From an uncultured Clostridia bacterium (GTDB lineage: Bacteria > Bacillota_A > Clostridia > Christensenellales > CAG-138): 16,788 bases of DNA. Every line of letters starts with the position of its first letter. Position 1 is the stretch's first letter. Both the position numbers and the translations under genes were made by a program. Shown one piece after another: positions 15,853 through 16,788 of this stretch. Location of the stretch: positions 1 through 16,788 of the forward strand of contig CAMORL010000020.1 of assembly GCA_946623765.1 (NCBI GenBank), in the 5' to 3' direction. The notes beneath the pieces were generated by a model. That model did not search any database. It saw only the letters and a program-made list of their open reading frames with translations, and had not been told where the DNA came from.

Positions 15853-15881
15853 AGTATAGCACATCTTTTCGTTATTGGGAA
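15853..15881 (-). promoter_or_regulatory. Promoter of the ABC-F/glycerate kinase transcript
   Basis: The minus strand shows an extended -10, TGCTATACT (TATACT at 15853-15858, TG at 15860-15861), a 17-base spacer and a weaker -35 TTCCCA (15876-15881). The expected start is near 15846, only about six bases before the ATG at 15840. This would make a nearly leaderless message. Confidence 0.65.
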
Positions 15882-15920
15882 ATAATTCTTAAAAATTTCA
15901 AGATTCTGTTACATCTTGTA

Positions 15921-15929
15921 TGCTATAAT
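15921..15929 (+). promoter_or_regulatory. Extended -10 promoter of the peptidoglycan-binding gene
   Basis: TGCTATAAT carries a perfect -10 (15924-15929) with the TG extension at 15921-15922. The hexamer 17 bases upstream (AGATTC, 15901-15906) is a poor -35, which the extended -10 may compensate for. The expected start is near 15936, just before the ribosome binding site AGAAAGGAG at 15937-15945. Confidence 0.65.
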
Positions 15930-15952
15930 AAAATGCAGAAAGGAGTCGAACG

Positions 15953-16788
15953 ATGGATAATCACGTCAAACTGCTTCCCGGAAGAAAACGCAGATCCATG
16001 CCGGTCGCGCTGCGCATCGTCATTTCTCTGTCCGTTGCGGCAATGTTTTGCGCGCTCGGTCTGTTTTTCATACTTCGCGACCGTGCGATCTCACCGTTTC
16101 CCTCCGCCAATTCAGAATCCGAGTATCTGACTGCAAAGGAAGATTCCGTGCAGCTGCGCAGCTCCGCACAGAAAAACGTTCCCTCGCTGCTTGCGCCGAC
16201 GGAAGTACCGACTCCCGCGCCGTCCGGTCAGACGATCGCGCTGTCGAGCTACTCCACCCTGCAGCTGAACGACGACAATGCATCCGTTCGTTCCCTGCAG
16301 CAGAAGCTGATGGAACTCGGCTATATGGAAGAAGACGAGCCCGGTACGCTGTACAACGAATCCACGAGAGACGCCGTCACGCTGTTTCAGCGTGCAACCG
16401 ATACCGAACAGAACGGAATCGCTTCCGCCTCCCTGCAGGAAATGCTGTTCAGCGATGACGCGCAGGAATACCGGATTAAGCTGAACGACGACGGCGCGGA
16501 TGTCAGAAGCGTACAGCGTCAGCTTTCCGAGCTCGGCTATTACACCGACCGCATCACAGGCTACTACGGTCCCAAGACCGAAGAAGCCGTTATGCTCTTC
16601 CAGTCCCGGAACAACTACGTTGCCGACGGTCAGATCACACGCGACGACTGGGATCTGCTCTATTCCGACGATGCCGTTCCCGCAGCGCCGGAAGATTCGG
16701 AAAAGCAGCTGAGCGCAACAACGCTCAGCACGACCCGCAGTACGGAAAGCGACTCCGAGGATCCGGAACAGGAGAACGGAGCCGGCGC
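15953..16788 (+). CDS. Membrane-anchored protein with two peptidoglycan-binding domains, 3' end outside window
   Basis: The frame is open from ATG 15953 to the window edge (278 codons) with no stop. A short basic N-terminus is followed by one membrane segment at 19-41 (IVISLSVAAMFCALGLFFIL), then a Ser/Pro-rich spacer including PTEVPTPAP. Two PG_binding_1-type repeats follow at about 105-167 and 177-237, each with the pattern VRSxQxxLxELGY and a downstream AVxLFQ. After them is a Ser/Thr/Glu-rich linker (about 240-278). Such proteins usually carry a C-terminal wall hydrolase or amidase domain (SleB-like, NlpC/P60 or similar), but that part is not in the window, so I do not name one. AAAGGAG at 15939-15945 supports the start. 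It is divergent from the ABC-F gene. Confidence 0.9.
   Translation, partial: MDNHVKLLPGRKRRSMPVALRIVISLSVAAMFCALGLFFILRDRAISPFPSANSESEYLTAKEDSVQLRSSAQKNVPSLLAPTEVPTPAPSGQTIALSSYSTLQLNDDNASVRSLQQKLMELGYMEEDEPGTLYNESTRDAVTLFQRATDTEQNGIASASLQEMLFSDDAQEYRIKLNDDGADVRSVQRQLSELGYYTDRITGYYGPKTEEAVMLFQSRNNYVADGQITRDDWDLLYSDDAVPAAPEDSEKQLSATTLSTTRSTESDSEDPEQENGAG

Noticed and set aside
1..16788. CRISPR array, insertion sequence, toxin-antitoxin or phage genes
   Set aside because: I saw no direct-repeat array, transposase, terminal inverted repeats or small paired genes. All coding space is taken by housekeeping or envelope genes.

Overview
The window looks like chromosomal core sequence from a fairly GC-rich member of the Bacillota, most likely an uncultured clostridial lineage. 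The reasons are a T-box riboswitch in front of valS, strong AGGAGG-type ribosome binding sites, a B. subtilis-type pyrimidine-nucleoside phosphorylase, and the runs polA-coaE-lytic transglycosylase and lspA-RluD-like synthase. The lineage call is inference from gene content and style. I see no mobile element, phage gene or CRISPR array.

Almost everything is on the minus strand, so transcription runs right to left. At the right end an AT-rich gap (15841-15952) carries two divergent promoters. The plus-strand one serves a membrane-anchored peptidoglycan-binding protein that runs off the window. The minus-strand one serves an ABC-F ATPase, whose stop codon overlaps the start of a glycerate kinase with an unexplained 140-residue N-terminal domain. 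A strong promoter inside the end of the kinase gene (12374-12402) then starts pdp, polA, coaE, a lytic transglycosylase, lspA and an RluD-like pseudouridine synthase. The last five are tightly coupled by ATGA overlaps, an abutting stop/start and a 53-base overlap. A lipoprotein of the DUF885 metallopeptidase-like family follows, apparently by read-through.

The left third is a translation unit: a valine-responsive T-box leader with its own promoter, valS, a small uncharacterised membrane/coiled-coil protein, and a separately promoted tRNA-Pro(UGG) cut by the left edge. The T-box is very well supported: promoter, stem I with specifier GUC, stem III, T-box sequence and terminator can all be placed.

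Functionally the window mixes DNA replication and repair (polA), CoA synthesis (coaE), nucleoside and glycerate salvage (pdp, glycerate kinase), envelope work (transglycosylase, lspA, lipoprotein, peptidoglycan-binding protein) and translation (ABC-F, RluD-like, valS, tRNA-Pro). No clearly new multi-gene system is visible. The most unusual items are the glycerate kinase N-terminal domain, the enlarged LspA whose tail overlaps the next gene, the near-leaderless ABC-F start, and a promoter that uses the preceding gene's stop codon as part of its extended -10.
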